NCBI GenBank assembly: GCA_038093515.1
Contig: JBBPSI010000208.1
Coordinates: 1-43,244, forward strand
Length of the DNA: 43,244 bases
Reading direction: 5' to 3'
Source: Butyriboletus loyo
Lineage: Eukaryota > Basidiomycota > Agaricomycetes > Boletales > Boletaceae
In this document: positions 43,129 through 43,244 of the stretch, piece after piece
Layout: each line of letters begins with the position of its first letter
How positions within the stretch are numbered: position 1 is the first letter of the stretch
Notes under the pieces: generated by a model
What the model saw: the letters and a program-made list of their open reading frames with translations, nothing else
Database searches by the model: none
What the model was told of the DNA's origin: nothing
Position numbers and translations under genes: made by a program

Positions 43129-43244
43129 GGCGCAATCTTGGTCCGTGCGCGTTACCTTGCGATAAGCTGATAGCAAATATAGAAAGAAGACACGTCACCG
43201 GATCTCCGTCTAGCCGCGTTTCCCTAGCGACTTTAATCTCTAGG

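Larger units (their letters stand above)
43052..43240 (-). mobile_element. 5' pLTR, upstream part (copy C)
   Basis: Near identical to 37156-37390 of unit B apart from a 61-nt deletion and single changes (for example AAAT for AAAA near 43178). The last four bases of the window depart from unit B. With the hairpin at 42102-42145 it makes the pLTR that precedes ORF1. Confidence 0.82.
36606..43244 (-). mobile_element. Coprina-like endonuclease-deficient Penelope element with tandem pLTRs
   Basis: In sense (minus) order: 5' pLTR (from beyond 43244 to 42102, interrupted by a group I intron), ORF1 (42060-40801), reverse transcriptase (40699-38384), 3' non-coding DNA, and pLTR units B and A. Hammerheads, retained introns, tandem pLTRs and the PKIHK/YIDD reverse transcriptase are hallmarks of Penelope-like elements. 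Absence of GIY-YIG and the CCTAAC ends fit the telomere-attached group. Its orientation, 3' end toward the centromere with TTAGGG on the plus strand, is what priming at a right-hand telomere would give. Both coding frames are undamaged, so the element may be recent. The distal end is outside the window. Confidence 0.82.

Noticed and set aside
1..43244. CRISPR arrays, bacterial operons or Shine-Dalgarno sites
   Set aside because: Intron-rich eukaryotic DNA; no regularly spaced repeats other than the pLTR units and the 43-bp minisatellite.

Overview
This is nuclear DNA from a filamentous basidiomycete, most likely an Agaricomycete. Genes are dense on both strands and split by many 50-60 nt introns with GT(A/G)AGT-type donors. 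The gene set is fungal: IML2/TTC39, ATG101, MAU2/Scc4, an acetate/ammonia (GPR1/FUN34) carrier, and a kinase whose N-terminus resembles the MLKL helical bundle. The telomere-like repeat is TTAGGG. I cannot name the species. All gene models were spliced by eye; nearly all keep frame throughout.

Left and centre (1-34.5 kb) are ordinary chromosome arm. In order: the 3' end of an MFS transporter (+), a Ser/Pro-rich coiled-coil protein (-), a GPR1/FUN34/YaaH carrier (-), an Mpv17/PMP22 protein (+), IML2/TTC39 (+), the cohesin loader MAU2 (+) tail to tail with ATG101 (-), a seven-helix membrane protein (+), a THEM6-like hot-dog thioesterase (-), kinase-like debris, a 1147-aa kinase (-), and a Ser/Pro-rich protein with a C-terminal membrane anchor (-). 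Gene-free gaps of 2.6 and 3.3 kb lie at 6.4-9.0 and 10.0-13.2 kb.

The right end (from 35,984) has a subtelomeric character. Unique AT-rich DNA stops at TTAGGGTTAGG. To its right lie head-to-tail units of Penelope-like retroelements (PLEs), all on the minus strand, many joined through GGTTAG(G). This is the polarity expected if element RNA was copied onto the 3' end of a right-hand telomere. One element encodes a basic ORF1 protein (one intron of length 3n) and a 771-aa PLE reverse transcriptase (DK, PKIHK and YIDD motifs) with no GIY-YIG endonuclease. It resembles the telomere-attached, endonuclease-deficient Coprina group known from basidiomycetes. Each ~500-bp pLTR-like unit carries a TATA box, a hammerhead ribozyme and a 3'-terminal GAA-loop hairpin ending in the telomere complement CCTAAC. 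Three hammerheads look intact, from two families.

The most unusual feature is in the 5' pLTR of the coding element. Its hammerhead core is gone through a 61-nt microhomology deletion. Between the hammerhead remnant and the hairpin sits a 906-nt group I intron (IC1-like, with recognisable P, Q, R and S elements). Its ends are exactly U|intron-G|, and two empty-site copies lie in the same window. Group I introns in nuclear genomes are otherwise known from rDNA, so one inside a telomeric retroelement promoter/5' UTR is the main candidate for an undescribed system.
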